The notes: generated by a model from the letters alone, not told the origin. A stretch of DNA of 64,000 nucleotides from Flavobacterium psychrophilum (GCA_945862065.1 CAMAWT010000001.1:186001-250000), one strand, 5' to 3'. Numbered from the stretch's first letter, positions 17,005 through 24,973 are shown. Program-made: numbers and translations.

Positions 17005-17674
17005 TGAAAACCATTTTATTAGTTACAAAAACTTTATCTCCTTTAACCATACTGCCTTCAGGGTTTTGATGAGGACCTTTAGCATAAGTTACAGTATAAA
17101 CAGTGTTTGGATTTTCTTGATAATTTCCAAATGCCAATTCAACAACTTGCTTAAAACTTATTGTTTTTTGGTTCCATTGCTTTTCTCTACCATTAACAAT
17201 GATAATAAATTCAGTGATTTCCTTTTTAGAATAGAATTTTTCTTTGCCAGGTCTAGCTAAATCTACGATTTCATCGTCTTCAATTAAATCGTCTTCCCAT
17301 GGTTGTTTATTATCCAAATAGATTTGGAAATCAGCTGCTATGTTTCCCTGTATTCTAATTTGAGAACCTTTGATATACTGCTTATCAGTTTCAAAGTTTT
17401 TCCCATCAATAGAATACTTTAATTTCTGCTTGATGTAAAATTGCTCAATTCCTGGTCTTGCCAAATCAACAGTTTCGTCGTTCAATATAGCGTCATCTTT
17501 CCAAGGTTCTACTATATCTAAAAATAATTCACAATCAAGAGGAAGTCCTCTCAATTCTTTCAGTTGTTTTCCGGTGATAAACTGCTCAAACCATTCAAAC
17601 TTTTTGCCTTCAATAATTAATTCTAACGAAGGTCTTTTTCCGTGGTCATCATGACCGTCTTTTTGTGTATTCAT
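16979..17674 (-). CDS. Multi-ubiquitin-domain protein
   Basis: 231-aa protein made of three beta-grasp repeats, each about 65-75 residues. Repeats 1 and 2 share the ending PW-x-DD, then DE-x-VDLARPG, then F-Y (residues ~60-80 and ~125-145); repeat 3 is longer and ends [10 protein letters not shown], the usual C-terminus of bacterial multi-ubiquitin proteins. There is no Gly-Gly tail, so conjugation chemistry may differ from eukaryotic ubiquitin or require processing. First gene of an operon with ThiF/E1 and DUF6527. The system is probably part of phage defence by ubiquitin-like modification, by analogy with other bacterial ubiquitin-like operons. Confidence 0.85.
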   Translation of the reverse strand: MNTQKDGHDDHGKRPSLELIIEGKKFEWFEQFITGKQLKELRGLPLDCELFLDIVEPWKDDAILNDETVDLARPGIEQFYIKQKLKYSIDGKNFETDKQYIKGSQIRIQGNIAADFQIYLDNKQPWEDDLIEDDEIVDLARPGKEKFYSKKEITEFIIIVNGREKQWNQKTISFKQVVELAFGNYQENPNTVYTVTYAKGPHQNPEGSMVKGDKVFVTNKMVFNVTATNKS

Positions 17675-17770
17675 GATACTTTGCTTTTTAATTTTTAAAA
17701 TATTTTAACACTCCTAATCCTTTAAAAACTCTTGGAGATTTGAGTTTCAAGCGGTTTTGTTGCTAAAAAA

Positions 17771-17801
17771 TTTGTTTTTCTCAAAAAACATAGTAGTTTT
17801 A
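17771..17801 (+). promoter_or_regulatory. Bacteroidota-type promoter for a candidate small RNA
   Basis: TTTG (17771-17774), exactly 19 bases, then TAGTTTTA (17794-17801), which matches the primary Bacteroidota promoter TTTG-N19-TAnnTTTG in all but the last base. It faces right, into a stretch without any plus-strand gene that ends in a terminator. Confidence 0.55.
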
Positions 17802-17807
17802 CACAAC

Positions 17808-17910
17808 AAAATAGAGGGATACTGAGGTGATAAGCCTAAGTATTTTAAAGTCACGCAACTTAATTCCCTATAACCCAATCCGTACCGCCAAGTTCGATTG
17901 GGTTTTTTTT
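17808..17910 (+). ncRNA. Candidate ~100-nt small RNA with its own promoter and terminator
   Basis: Between the multi-ubiquitin operon and the PIN/ImmA pair (both on the minus strand) lies a plus-strand unit: promoter at 17771-17801, closing stem ATAGAGGGA (17811-17819) with TCCCTAT (17863-17869), and a strong terminator AACCCAATC/GATTGGGTT (17872-17880/17896-17904) followed by eight T. No open reading frame of note. It could be an RNA regulator of the neighbouring toxin-antitoxin or defence genes. No known RNA family recognised. Confidence 0.5.
17872..17910 (+). terminator. Rho-independent terminator of the candidate small RNA
   Basis: Nine-base perfect stem AACCCAATC/GATTGGGTT, 15-base loop and a run of T. 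It terminates plus-strand transcription. There is no A-run on its left, so it does not look like a terminator for the minus-strand genes. Confidence 0.75.
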
Positions 17911-17928
17911 ATTTATCAGCTCATATAT

Positions 17929-18429
17929 TTAATTTCTTAATTTCTTAATTACTTTATCTATTTCTTCCATTGGTAATCTGTCATTAATTGTTTTGAGTTG
18001 CTCTAGCAAAGCAATAGCTTTAGACTTATCCAATACATTTTCTTCTACCAATTTCTCAATGACCCAAATACTTCCGTGAACTTCAACACCATGTTCTTTA
18101 GCTTCCAATTTCAATTTTCTATCACAGGTAAGCAAGGCACAATTAAGTTGAATTGACTTCCAAAGCATTGTTTTATCAGGCAATGATTTCAGGTTTCTCT
18201 TTGTTGCAAATTGGTTTACAGCATCTTGCTCTTCGTCAGTCAACAGTATAACTTTTAACTTTTGTGACCTTTTGTAAACCTCAAATTCAACAACTTGATT
18301 AGCTATTACAATTTCATTGTATACAAATGAAGTGGTAGAGATTTCTGCTTTCAAAGCAAAAAACTCTGGTAAAATCTCCAACTGGTAGAGATCAAATAAT
18401 ACACTTACATCTGTAATAATTAATTTCAT
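17929..18429 (-). CDS. PIN-like toxin/nuclease partner of ImmA-HTH protein
   Basis: 166-aa protein with PIN-type features: LIITDVSVLFDLYQL (first Asp, ~residues 3-17), the middle YNEIVIAN acid (~37), SLPDKTMLW (~82-90) and ALLTCDRKLKLEA (~97-109) with the last Asp. PIN proteins cleave RNA. Its gene overlaps by 4 bp the upstream HTH-ImmA/IrrE gene, a pairing known from several mobile elements, where the metalloprotease-HTH protein acts as regulator or antitoxin. Confidence 0.75.
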   Translation of the reverse strand: MKLIITDVSVLFDLYQLEILPEFFALKAEISTTSFVYNEIVIANQVVEFEVYKRSQKLKVILLTDEEQDAVNQFATKRNLKSLPDKTMLWKSIQLNCALLTCDRKLKLEAKEHGVEVHGSIWVIEKLVEENVLDKSKAIALLEQLKTINDRLPMEEIDKVIKKLRN

Positions 18430-19502
18430 ACCAATAATTTCATTTTACCACGCAATTGCCAAGCAGTTATACCTGAAAAATAAGCAGCTTCATTAATTGT
18501 CAGAACTTCTTTTGCTAAACCCATATATACCAATCGCTCCATACGTGTTGGTTCTTCTTTACTCCTGTACCTACCAGGTTCACTATTAGGTACATTATAA
18601 CCTCTTTTTTTATAGCCAACATGGAACTTTCTTAAAATAAAATCGTTCAATATCCCTAATCGATGTGCTCTATGAAAAATAGCAGTAAACGAAATTCCCC
18701 AACGCTCTTTTATAATTTCCAATTCTTTTTGATAGAAGTGAAAACGTTGTTTGTGCAGTTCTTTTTTTGCCATTTCTTCTGGATATAATACAGCACAAGC
18801 AAATACATGACATAATTTTTCCTCTTCTGCATGCTTCAAATCTTTTGAAAAAGTCAATGCGTGATGTGCCAATTCATGCAAAGCAGTAAATCGCTTTCTA
18901 ACCACATCATCATTAGCACTAATACTCTTTTTCAATACAATGATTTTTCTATCACCAACAGTAGCTTTCATACCATCAAAAGCATCATTAACTAAAAGAT
19001 CAATAACTTTATAACCTTTATCTTCTAACATTTCAACAACATCCGGTATTGGATCATATCCTAAATTCCACTCTTCTCGCAGTTTTTTGGCGGCATCTTC
19101 GGCATCTTCGGCAGTCTTAATTTCTTTGTCAAAAGTAAAATAGTCATACTTTTCATTTAACTGAAGAATATCCTCCAATTCAAAATATCTTTCAAAACAG
19201 TCTTTAGCTTTTTCAATAACAGAAGCCTCTTCAGTCTTAGAAAGCTTTGAACTGTATTTTCTAAAATCAATACTCTCAAATTCAACTTTCACACTTGGCA
19301 CCGAGTAAAAATAATCTATAGAGACATTTAATGAATTAGCCAATGCAATTAAAACTTCACTATCTGGTTTCATGACACCTTGCTCATACTTATTCAAAGA
19401 CTGCTTACTAACTAGGTTATCTAGCTTGTCGGCAAGTCCTTGAAGAGACAAACCAGCCATTTTTCTGGCAGATTGTAGTCTATTTGCAAATACATTTTCC
19501 AT
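18426..19502 (-). CDS. XRE-family regulator fused to ImmA/IrrE metallopeptidase
   Basis: 358 aa. N-terminal HTH_3 domain (residues ~5-65, LQSARKMAGLSLQGLADKLD then SLNKYEQG) and an ImmA/IrrE peptidase domain with the zinc motif LHELAHHAL (~residues 206-214) preceded by RKRFTAL. In mobile elements such proteins often control, or are cleaved together with, partner proteins. The 4-bp overlap with the PIN gene points to a toxin-antitoxin-like pair. It probably represses its own promoter in the 100 bp upstream. Confidence 0.85.
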   Translation of the reverse strand: MENVFANRLQSARKMAGLSLQGLADKLDNLVSKQSLNKYEQGVMKPDSEVLIALANSLNVSIDYFYSVPSVKVEFESIDFRKYSSKLSKTEEASVIEKAKDCFERYFELEDILQLNEKYDYFTFDKEIKTAEDAEDAAKKLREEWNLGYDPIPDVVEMLEDKGYKVIDLLVNDAFDGMKATVGDRKIIVLKKSISANDDVVRKRFTALHELAHHALTFSKDLKHAEEEKLCHVFACAVLYPEEMAKKELHKQRFHFYQKELEIIKERWGISFTAIFHRAHRLGILNDFILRKFHVGYKKRGYNVPNSEPGRYRSKEEPTRMERLVYMGLAKEVLTINEAAYFSGITAWQLRGKMKLLV

Positions 19503-19624
19503 AATTAAAGATTTAAACTATCAGGTTGTTGACAAAATTACAAAAAAAATATTATTTGTCAACAAGTATTTTAAAAATAGTTATAAACAATATCAACATT
19601 TCTATTGCCACTCCTTCCAACGCT

Positions 19625-20867
19625 CCAAAAGTTTTTGTATGCCAGAAGTTTATGCCTCCGATAGATAAATGGTGCAAGGCAACAAAAACTTTTTCCAAAG
19701 CTTAGTTACATAATGTGGCATTATAGTGCATAAAGAACTATCCTGCTGCTAATCAAAATCTCGGTTGCACTATAATAACATTATGTAAAAAAGCCGCTCA
19801 CCCAACGCGCTTGCCAGTGGCTCCAGGACAACATTTTTTGCAGCTCCCATCGCATCACCCAGCTACAAAAAACACCGTCCTTCGCCACTGTCTTTAACAA
19901 CGTTCGCTATTTCATATGAATATTTTCGGTTACCATCTCTTTTAAGTACGTTCACGGTAACTGTTTTTATCAACTTTGTGGTTAAATAGGAAGTATTTGC
20001 ATTGCTTTTGTAAGTAATAAAATGGCTTTTAATTTTATTAAATTTGCCTAGGGTAAAAGCCATTTTATTACCCACAAAACCAAAATTCCCAGTAAGAGTA
20101 TCATTTTTTATTTGCCAGAAACCCCACAGTTATTGCTCCAGCGAAAAAGCTGATGCCATACCGTTTTTTAAAATAATCTGCTGCATACTGAACGCTGCGA
20201 CTGTCAACTGAATTTCAGGCATCAGCTTTTCCACTAAAGCAATTAGAAACATCCGAATAAGCAAATATAAAATGATACCCTTACTTGCGCTACTGCCACA
20301 TCGCACTCGGTAGTGAAATGCATTGTTTTTTGAAGATGCTTCCCAATTTCAGCACAATATCCTACTAAATTGAAAACTTCTATTTCATAGGACGATTAAG
20401 CATCCTCAAAAATCAAAACTGTAAGAAAGAGTATCAAATTCTTTGGCCGGATGAATAGCTTTTTTATTTTCTGATTTGGTTTATTCATCCATCCAAAGAA
20501 TTTGATACCCTTTCCGAAGACGTCTATCTTTCAAATCAACTTTCAATACTTCAGATAAAATCCGATTAAACAAGGACATCTGATTGGAAATAGCCAACTA
20601 AAAATAAAATTCCGATTTCAATAAAAATGGCTATTCTCAATTTCCGATTAAAAAACAAATAAAAAAGAATTGAAAATTTCAAAAAAAAATAAATAAAAAA
20701 AGGAAGCAAAGATAAGTTACAGGTATTCAAAAAAGCAAGTTCAAGCCCTTCGGGTTTCAGAAAAAATCTCCACCCAAACTGTTTCAAAACACATTTCTCT
20801 TTTGATTAAACGTTGCCGATTTCAATCACATATCGGGTAGTATTTTTTCTGAAAAACTTGCTTTTTT
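19625..20867 (-). ncRNA. Large structured noncoding region, copy 1 (element A)
   Basis: A ~1.24-kb stretch with at least six long-range stems: f 19627-19638/19682-19694; e 19706-19730/19766-19788; a 20092-20107/20269-20284 with b 20145-20157/20218-20230 nested inside; c 20327-20341/20398-20412; d 20425-20446/20493-20514; g 20729-20767/20842-20867. The other element (54168-55277) has the same stems in the same order with different bases that still pair. In stems a, c and d a plus-strand A-C mismatch equals a U-G pair on the minus strand, so a minus-strand RNA is favoured. No known RNA class recognised; a single-stranded-DNA function is the alternative. Confidence 0.7.
19863..20075 (-). CDS. 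Possible 70-aa protein inside the structured region
   Basis: Reading frame on the minus strand ending in SYEIANVVKDSGEGRCFL. The copy in element B (54405-54560) preserves much of the C-terminal sequence (TVTVNVL, SYEMANVLEDSGEG) but has an internal TAG. The amino-acid similarity hints at a former or real gene; alternatively it only reflects conservation of the noncoding structure it lies in. No family recognised. Confidence 0.3.
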   Translation of the reverse strand: MGNKMAFTLGKFNKIKSHFITYKSNANTSYLTTKLIKTVTVNVLKRDGNRKYSYEIANVVKDSGEGRCFL

Positions 20868-21014
20868 GAAACCTTCCACTTGGACGAATGGCTTTCTTTT
20901 TTTCTTTTTTTTCTTTTGAAAAATTTTAATGGGCGGAGCGTAGCGAGGCACATCTGCATTCATCAGAAACTCAACAGGAAATTAGAATAAAACCTAATTT
21001 TTAAATCCGAAGCC

Positions 21015-21437
21015 ATGATGAATTTTATCGTTAAAACCCACAAGAAGGACACAATTTACAACAAACCGCACTTTTTTGTTTTAAACAAAGGAATGAATAG
21101 CGGAAAACCACAAAATGAGCCATTCACAAACAGTTTCGTAATCATATTTGATAATGAAACTGATTGCGAAAATATTTTCTGGATTGCTTATAGCTTGTGG
21201 AAATCTAAATTTTGGCACCAGCATTTAGTTGGTTCTGTAATTTCGTTTTTACGTCTTAATGATTTTAAAAAAGAGTTTTTTCCAAAATCTAAGCTCTTAA
21301 TGGATGAACACGAAGAACATTTGAAGCATGTTGAAGCTTTAAAACTTTTGGAACTAAAAGAAAAACAATTTCACGAAAACATCAATTTAATCAACGATAT
21401 GCGTAGAGTTATCGTGCATCGTTACAGTAACAGATAA
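21015..21437 (+). CDS. Conserved mobile-element protein (DUF6943-like), copy 1
   Basis: 140-aa soluble protein with a conserved core FVLNKGMNSGKPQNEPFTNS (~residues 19-38), WIAYSLWKSKFWHQHLVGSV (~60-79) and a basic helical C-terminus. A close homologue lies at the same place in the second right-end module (55425-55847). It resembles a family confined to Bacteroidota and probably named DUF6943; function unknown. Start ATG 21015 follows a second possible ATG at 21018; alignment with copy 2 suggests either. Confidence 0.65.
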   Translation: MMNFIVKTHKKDTIYNKPHFFVLNKGMNSGKPQNEPFTNSFVIIFDNETDCENIFWIAYSLWKSKFWHQHLVGSVISFLRLNDFKKEFFPKSKLLMDEHEEHLKHVEALKLLELKEKQFHENINLINDMRRVIVHRYSNR

Positions 21438-21465
21438 TTTATTTTTAATCCTTAAAATCAATTCT

Positions 21466-21645
21466 ATGAGTGTATTTTTATTATTTCAAACCGATAGTTG
21501 GAAGTCAAAAGCATCAAGAGTTTTCTTTGGAGCTTTTGACAGCAGAACAAAAGCACTAGATTATGCAAAATACAACGATTTGTATTGGTATAATTCCGAA
21601 GTCGTGGTCGTTGAGGTGATACTCAATCAATTTGGAGAAGTCTAA
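21466..21645 (+). CDS. Small 59-aa protein after DUF6943-like gene
   Basis: Reading frame MSVFLLFQTDSWKSKASRVF... ending EVILNQFGEV, 28 bases after the preceding gene and immediately before a terminator. The aromatic-rich, regular sequence looks coded (FFGAFDSRTKALDYAKYNDLYWY). It is missing from the second module, where the terminator follows the DUF6943-like gene directly. Function unknown. Confidence 0.6.
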   Translation: MSVFLLFQTDSWKSKASRVFFGAFDSRTKALDYAKYNDLYWYNSEVVVVEVILNQFGEV

Positions 21646-21650
21646 AAAGC

Positions 21651-21680
21651 AAAAAAGCCAGGTCATGCGACTTGGCTTTC
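21651..21680 (+). terminator. Terminator before the SMEK gene
   Basis: Stem AAGCCA/TGGCTT with GTC/GAC continuing around a four-base loop, then T-rich. The same hairpin, with a different loop, recurs after the SMEK gene (22736-22768) and in module 2 (55848-55875). This duplication brackets the SMEK gene and suggests it was inserted at the terminator. Confidence 0.8.
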
Positions 21681-21718
21681 GGGATCAACAAATATTCATT
21701 AAATTTGTGAAAAAAGTA

Positions 21719-22738
21719 ATGATAACAAGAGGTATTATAATTGGTAAAATAGTTGATGATTTTTCTAGCCTGAAGTATCAAATTGAAACTAGAAATAGAC
21801 TAGGACAATTTGATTTGACAAAGTTTTGCGAAGACTTTATAAGGGAAGTATTGAATATTTGTTTTGATTTGAATTTAAAAAATTTAAATAAAACTAGGAG
21901 TAATTTTCCCGGCTTAGATTTAGGCGATAAAAAAAACAAAAAGGCTTATCAAATAACATCCCAAAAAACTTCTGCGAAAATAAATGAGACTATAGTAAAG
22001 ATAATCAGCAATGATGAAGAAAATTATGATCATTTTTATGTTTTTATAGTTGGAGAAAAGCAAACATCTTACACAATTCATGTTGACAATGCACAAAAAA
22101 TTAATTTTACTCAAGAAGGAAATGTTTTTGATATTGATGATATACTTCAAAGAATAGTTGTCCTTGACATACAAAAATTAGAAAGCCTTTATACACTATT
22201 CGTTAGAGAATTTAGGCAAGTAAAAATAGAATTAGAACCTTTAGATGAAAATGGTAATTTTGAAAGTTCATACTTTAATTATTTAGAAAAAAAACCTTCT
22301 TCACCACCATTAAATGCAGTTAAATTCTTAGAATGTAATATTGAAGATGCTGGTTATAAAGATGCTTTCCGAGATGTATTGAACATATATGAAAATCTAT
22401 CTTATGTACCAAGAGTAACAAGAGAGCTTATCGCTATCATTGTTGATAAAGGTGTAAAAAAAGATGCCAATTTTAATGATAATGGTAAAATAAAAATATT
22501 GCCTCAGTCACTTGAAAAGTTTTTAAATTTAAGTGAAAGAGAGGTTTTAATTGAAATAAATATATTAGAAAACGCGAAATTAGTGGAGTTAGATGAAGAT
22601 GAAGTTGGAGAAAGACCTCAATATTTTATTAAAATTAAAGATGAAATGCTTAACCATTTGTTATATTGGTTCATAGATAAAGGAATTTCTATAAGAACTG
22701 TTTTCAATACAATGGATTTTACAATATTAGATGAATAA
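21719..22738 (+). CDS. SMEK-domain conflict protein
   Basis: About 339 aa. The N-terminal SMEK domain is recognisable: YQIETRNRLGQFDLTKFCED (~residues 20-39), then NLNKTRSNFPGLDLGD (~60-75) and AYQITSQKTSAKI (~82-94). SMEK proteins carry varied C-terminal effectors; here the remaining ~220 residues look helical and winged-helix-like, without a recognised catalytic motif. The ATG at 21719 is preferred to an upstream in-frame ATG (21632), which lies in the previous gene and would put the terminator hairpin in the coding sequence. It is flanked by duplicated terminators and absent from module 2, so it is cargo. Confidence 0.7.
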   Translation: MITRGIIIGKIVDDFSSLKYQIETRNRLGQFDLTKFCEDFIREVLNICFDLNLKNLNKTRSNFPGLDLGDKKNKKAYQITSQKTSAKINETIVKIISNDEENYDHFYVFIVGEKQTSYTIHVDNAQKINFTQEGNVFDIDDILQRIVVLDIQKLESLYTLFVREFRQVKIELEPLDENGNFESSYFNYLEKKPSSPPLNAVKFLECNIEDAGYKDAFRDVLNIYENLSYVPRVTRELIAIIVDKGVKKDANFNDNGKIKILPQSLEKFLNLSEREVLIEINILENAKLVELDEDEVGERPQYFIKIKDEMLNHLLYWFIDKGISIRTVFNTMDFTILDE

Positions 22739-22768
22739 AAAAAGCCAGGTCTCACGACTTGGCTTTCA
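22736..22768 (+). terminator. Terminator after the SMEK gene
   Basis: AAAGCCAGGTC, loop, GACTTGGCTTTC: stem identical to 21651-21680 with a changed loop (CTCA instead of CATG region). Confidence 0.8.
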
Positions 22769-22807
22769 TTTTGTTTAACCCAAAGGTCACCACAACTAGG
22801 GCTAAAC

Positions 22808-22984
22808 TTATTTTTTGTGCTTCTTATTTAGGCTTTTAAGCAGTAACGAAATCATAAAACTTACAACAGCTCCAACAGTAGCTAAAATAACTGTTTTGGC
22901 AATATCATCAGAGGAAAGATTTGGTACAATACTTAAAAACGTGCCTCCAGCAGTTCCCATCAATGTGGGATTATTGGCTGTCAT
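22808..22984 (-). CDS. Small membrane protein of right-end module, copy 1
   Basis: 58-aa protein with a C-terminal hydrophobic helix (IAKTVILATVGAVVSFMISLLL) and a KKHKK tail. Homologous to the 58-aa form encoded at 55915-56091 (both have GTxxGTxLSIxPN then KTxILAxxGAxVSF). Its start overlaps the end of the preceding minus-strand gene by 14 bp. Holin- or pore-like size and topology next to DUF5675, but function unknown. Confidence 0.6.
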   Translation of the reverse strand: MTANNPTLMGTAGGTFLSIVPNLSSDDIAKTVILATVGAVVSFMISLLLKSLNKKHKK

Positions 22985-23186
22985 CAGTTGTAGTAAGCTG
23001 ACTTGCAGCTGACAAAACTCCTCCAGCTACTGCAACATAACCACCAATGGTAGTTACAATCGCAGGTAAAGCAATTGGAGCAGCTAAAATAGTTCCACCA
23101 ACGGCAGCTAATGCCAACCCAACAGTTCGAAGCACTTTGAAAAATTTTGGTGTGGGAGCTTTTGCTCTATTAATGATTTTTTTCAT
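22971..23186 (-). CDS. Small Gly/Ala-rich membrane protein, copy 1
   Basis: 71-aa protein starting MKKIINRAKAPTPKFFKVLR, then a long Gly/Ala/Val hydrophobic stretch (about residues 20-60) that can form two membrane helices. A homologue lies at 56081-56332. It resembles small phage-type membrane proteins such as holins. It sits between DUF5675 (upstream) and another small membrane protein (downstream) in a minus-strand operon. Confidence 0.65.
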   Translation of the reverse strand: MKKIINRAKAPTPKFFKVLRTVGLALAAVGGTILAAPIALPAIVTTIGGYVAVAGGVLSAASQLTTTDDSQ

Positions 23187-23195
23187 AATCTATTT

Positions 23196-23591
23196 TTAAG
23201 ATTGGATAATTAATTCAACACTTTCTTTATTGTCCAAAGCTTTGTAAACAAAGTCTTTTAGCTTCGTAAAAGCTTTTCTCGATAGCAAACCTAAACCAGG
23301 TCCAGAAAGTTTAGTAACAGGAGCAATACAACCTTGCAATTCCTTTTGAGCATTATTAGCAGGATGAAATAGAATAAACTTTCTATTTGGCACATCCACC
23401 AATTCTAAATGCCATTTGTATTTTGCACTGTATCGCTTTCTAATAAAATATTTCCCTTCCGGAACACAAGAAACCTTCGTTTCGTTCATCTTCCATGGCA
23501 ATTCAATTGTATTACAAATCAATTTGCCTTCGCATTCGAGTTTACCATTTGTTCCTTCCGGGAAATAAGTTCTAGTTAACCAAATAACCAT
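23196..23591 (-). CDS. DUF5675 family protein, copy 1
   Basis: 131 aa. Recognisable features: LTRTYFPEGTNGKLECEGKL (~residues 4-23), CNTIELPW (~26-33), CVPEGKYFIRKR (~42-53), FHPANNAQKELQGCIAPV (~75-92) and SRKAF. The HPAN...GCIAPV arrangement recalls the His and Cys of L,D-transpeptidase-like folds, so a peptidoglycan-related function is possible. Found widely in Bacteroidota mobile elements and phages. It shares one base with the preceding gene (TAATG) and has a close homologue at 56345-56740. Confidence 0.8.
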   Translation of the reverse strand: MVIWLTRTYFPEGTNGKLECEGKLICNTIELPWKMNETKVSCVPEGKYFIRKRYSAKYKWHLELVDVPNRKFILFHPANNAQKELQGCIAPVTKLSGPGLGLLSRKAFTKLKDFVYKALDNKESVELIIQS

Positions 23592-24349
23592 TACACACCG
23601 CTGTCAACTTTTGCAATCGATAATGGGTTAAAAGCACCATTTTTCAACGGATACATTTGCCCATTAATCTCTTGGTAGAACTCAACACCTAAAGCCAAAA
23701 ATAATGGCTTAGTTGAGTTAGCAGTAACCGCATTCACTTGATTAATTGGAGCAGTAGCAGTTCCGTCCCAAGGCAAAATTGCCGTTTCAGAAGTAGCAAC
23801 CACATACGTTTCAGCTTCAAAATCAATTTCTGCTCCACCAGAAATGATTTTGTAGTGAGTAGTTCCACTTGGAGCAGCAATCATATTCGCAGGAATAAAT
23901 GATGCCAAATCCACAGTAATTTCACCAGCCACACGGTCAATAGTTGCCACAAACGGAGCAAACAAAGTTGTACCAAGTTTTCCACGAATATTAAATTCAA
24001 AACCAAATAACAATTCAGCTTCTCCATCAATCACGTTACGTAAACCACGTTCACTAACCAAATCCGCTTGAATAACCTTCATCATTGCTTGCGTTAATCT
24101 GCTCACCATTCTACCATCCGCAGAATTTAAAAGCAATGGTCGTAAAGCGGTTCTAAGCATTTTTCCAGCTTTACCAGCTCTACCAAACTCGGAACCATTC
24201 TCACGAGTTCTTTGAAACGCGGGGTCACTAGCAATTCTGCTCGCGTCAATTCCACCTTTTTCTCTTGCTAAGTGACCATCTTGCGTTTTGTAAAAGGTAA
24301 TATCTCCGATAGTACCTTTTAGTTTAATTATGCCTTTCTGTCTAGCCAT
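23591..24349 (-). CDS. Conserved 252-aa Bacteroidota mobile-element protein, copy 1
   Basis: Begins MARQKGIIKLKGTIGDITFY and contains REKGGIDASRIASDPAFQRT (~residues 29-48), then an Ala/Gly/Arg-rich helical part and beta-rich C-terminal half. Common in Bacteroidota elements next to DUF5675, but I know no function. Residues are about 85% identical to the copy at 56740-57498. First gene of a four-gene minus-strand operon. No signal peptide seen. Confidence 0.7.
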   Translation of the reverse strand: MARQKGIIKLKGTIGDITFYKTQDGHLAREKGGIDASRIASDPAFQRTRENGSEFGRAGKAGKMLRTALRPLLLNSADGRMVSRLTQAMMKVIQADLVSERGLRNVIDGEAELLFGFEFNIRGKLGTTLFAPFVATIDRVAGEITVDLASFIPANMIAAPSGTTHYKIISGGAEIDFEAETYVVATSETAILPWDGTATAPINQVNAVTANSTKPLFLALGVEFYQEINGQMYPLKNGAFNPLSIAKVDSGV

Positions 24350-24491
24350 AACTTCAAAATTTTGTTAAACATTCATCTAAAATCTCCTTCATTCTTTCAA
24401 TCAGTTGCAACTACATTTTGAATGATTAAAGCAAAGTTTACAAAGCATTTCACTAAATTAAAAATCACAAGTGTACCATATGTCCAAAATC

Positions 24492-24503
24492 GACACAAGT
24501 GTC
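24492..24503. promoter_or_regulatory. Palindrome GACACAAGTGTC upstream of the 252-aa operon
   Basis: Perfect 12-bp palindrome followed by ATAAATG, 143 bp from the start of the minus-strand operon and 113 bp before the 67-aa DNA-binding-type gene. Module 2 has a different palindrome (57629-57645) at the matching place, also followed by AAATG. A shared operator between the divergent genes is plausible. Confidence 0.4.
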
Positions 24504-24615
24504 ATAAATGAACATAAAAACACAATAAATAAGTATGAAAAATTATAACTAAATTGCAAAAGATTTTCTGCACGTCAGAAGTATAGCATAGCTATATCAA
24601 AAGTATGGATAAAGT

Positions 24616-24819
24616 ATGAAATTGAATAATCAGAGGGTTTGCATCTATCCAAAGGACATACAACGAATAACAGGCAAGAGTTATCGTCAAAGTACTAGAT
24701 TGATGCAAAAGATAAAAAAAGACCTCAATAAGCTCGAAAATGAGTTTCTAACGATTGAAGAGTTCTGTACATATAGTGGCATAAAATATGAACAAGTAAC
24801 TCACTTGATTTTTGGTTAA
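24616..24819 (+). CDS. Small DNA-binding-type protein next to attachment site, copy 1
   Basis: 67 aa: IYPKDIQRITGKSYRQSTRL (~residues 11-30) looks like a helix-turn-helix recognition region, followed by LTIEEFCTYSGIKYEQV. Homologue at 57809-58012. Placed ~230 bp from an integrase attachment core in both modules, so an excisionase or directionality role is plausible. It is too short for firm assignment. Confidence 0.65.
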   Translation: MKLNNQRVCIYPKDIQRITGKSYRQSTRLMQKIKKDLNKLENEFLTIEEFCTYSGIKYEQVTHLIFG

Positions 24820-24973
24820 TGTAGGGGTAATAGAAGAACAAATTTTAATCAAGAACAGTATTAATAAGCACTTAAATAACTAGTTCAATTATTAGCCTTG
24901 ATGCTTTAATATTCAAATAAATATTCTTATATTTGACTACTTTGAATTTAGAATAATAGTAGCCTTATAAAAG

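Noticed and set aside
22808..24349. Prophage
   Set aside because: DUF5675 and holin-like proteins are present, but no terminase, capsid, portal or tail gene was found anywhere in the window.
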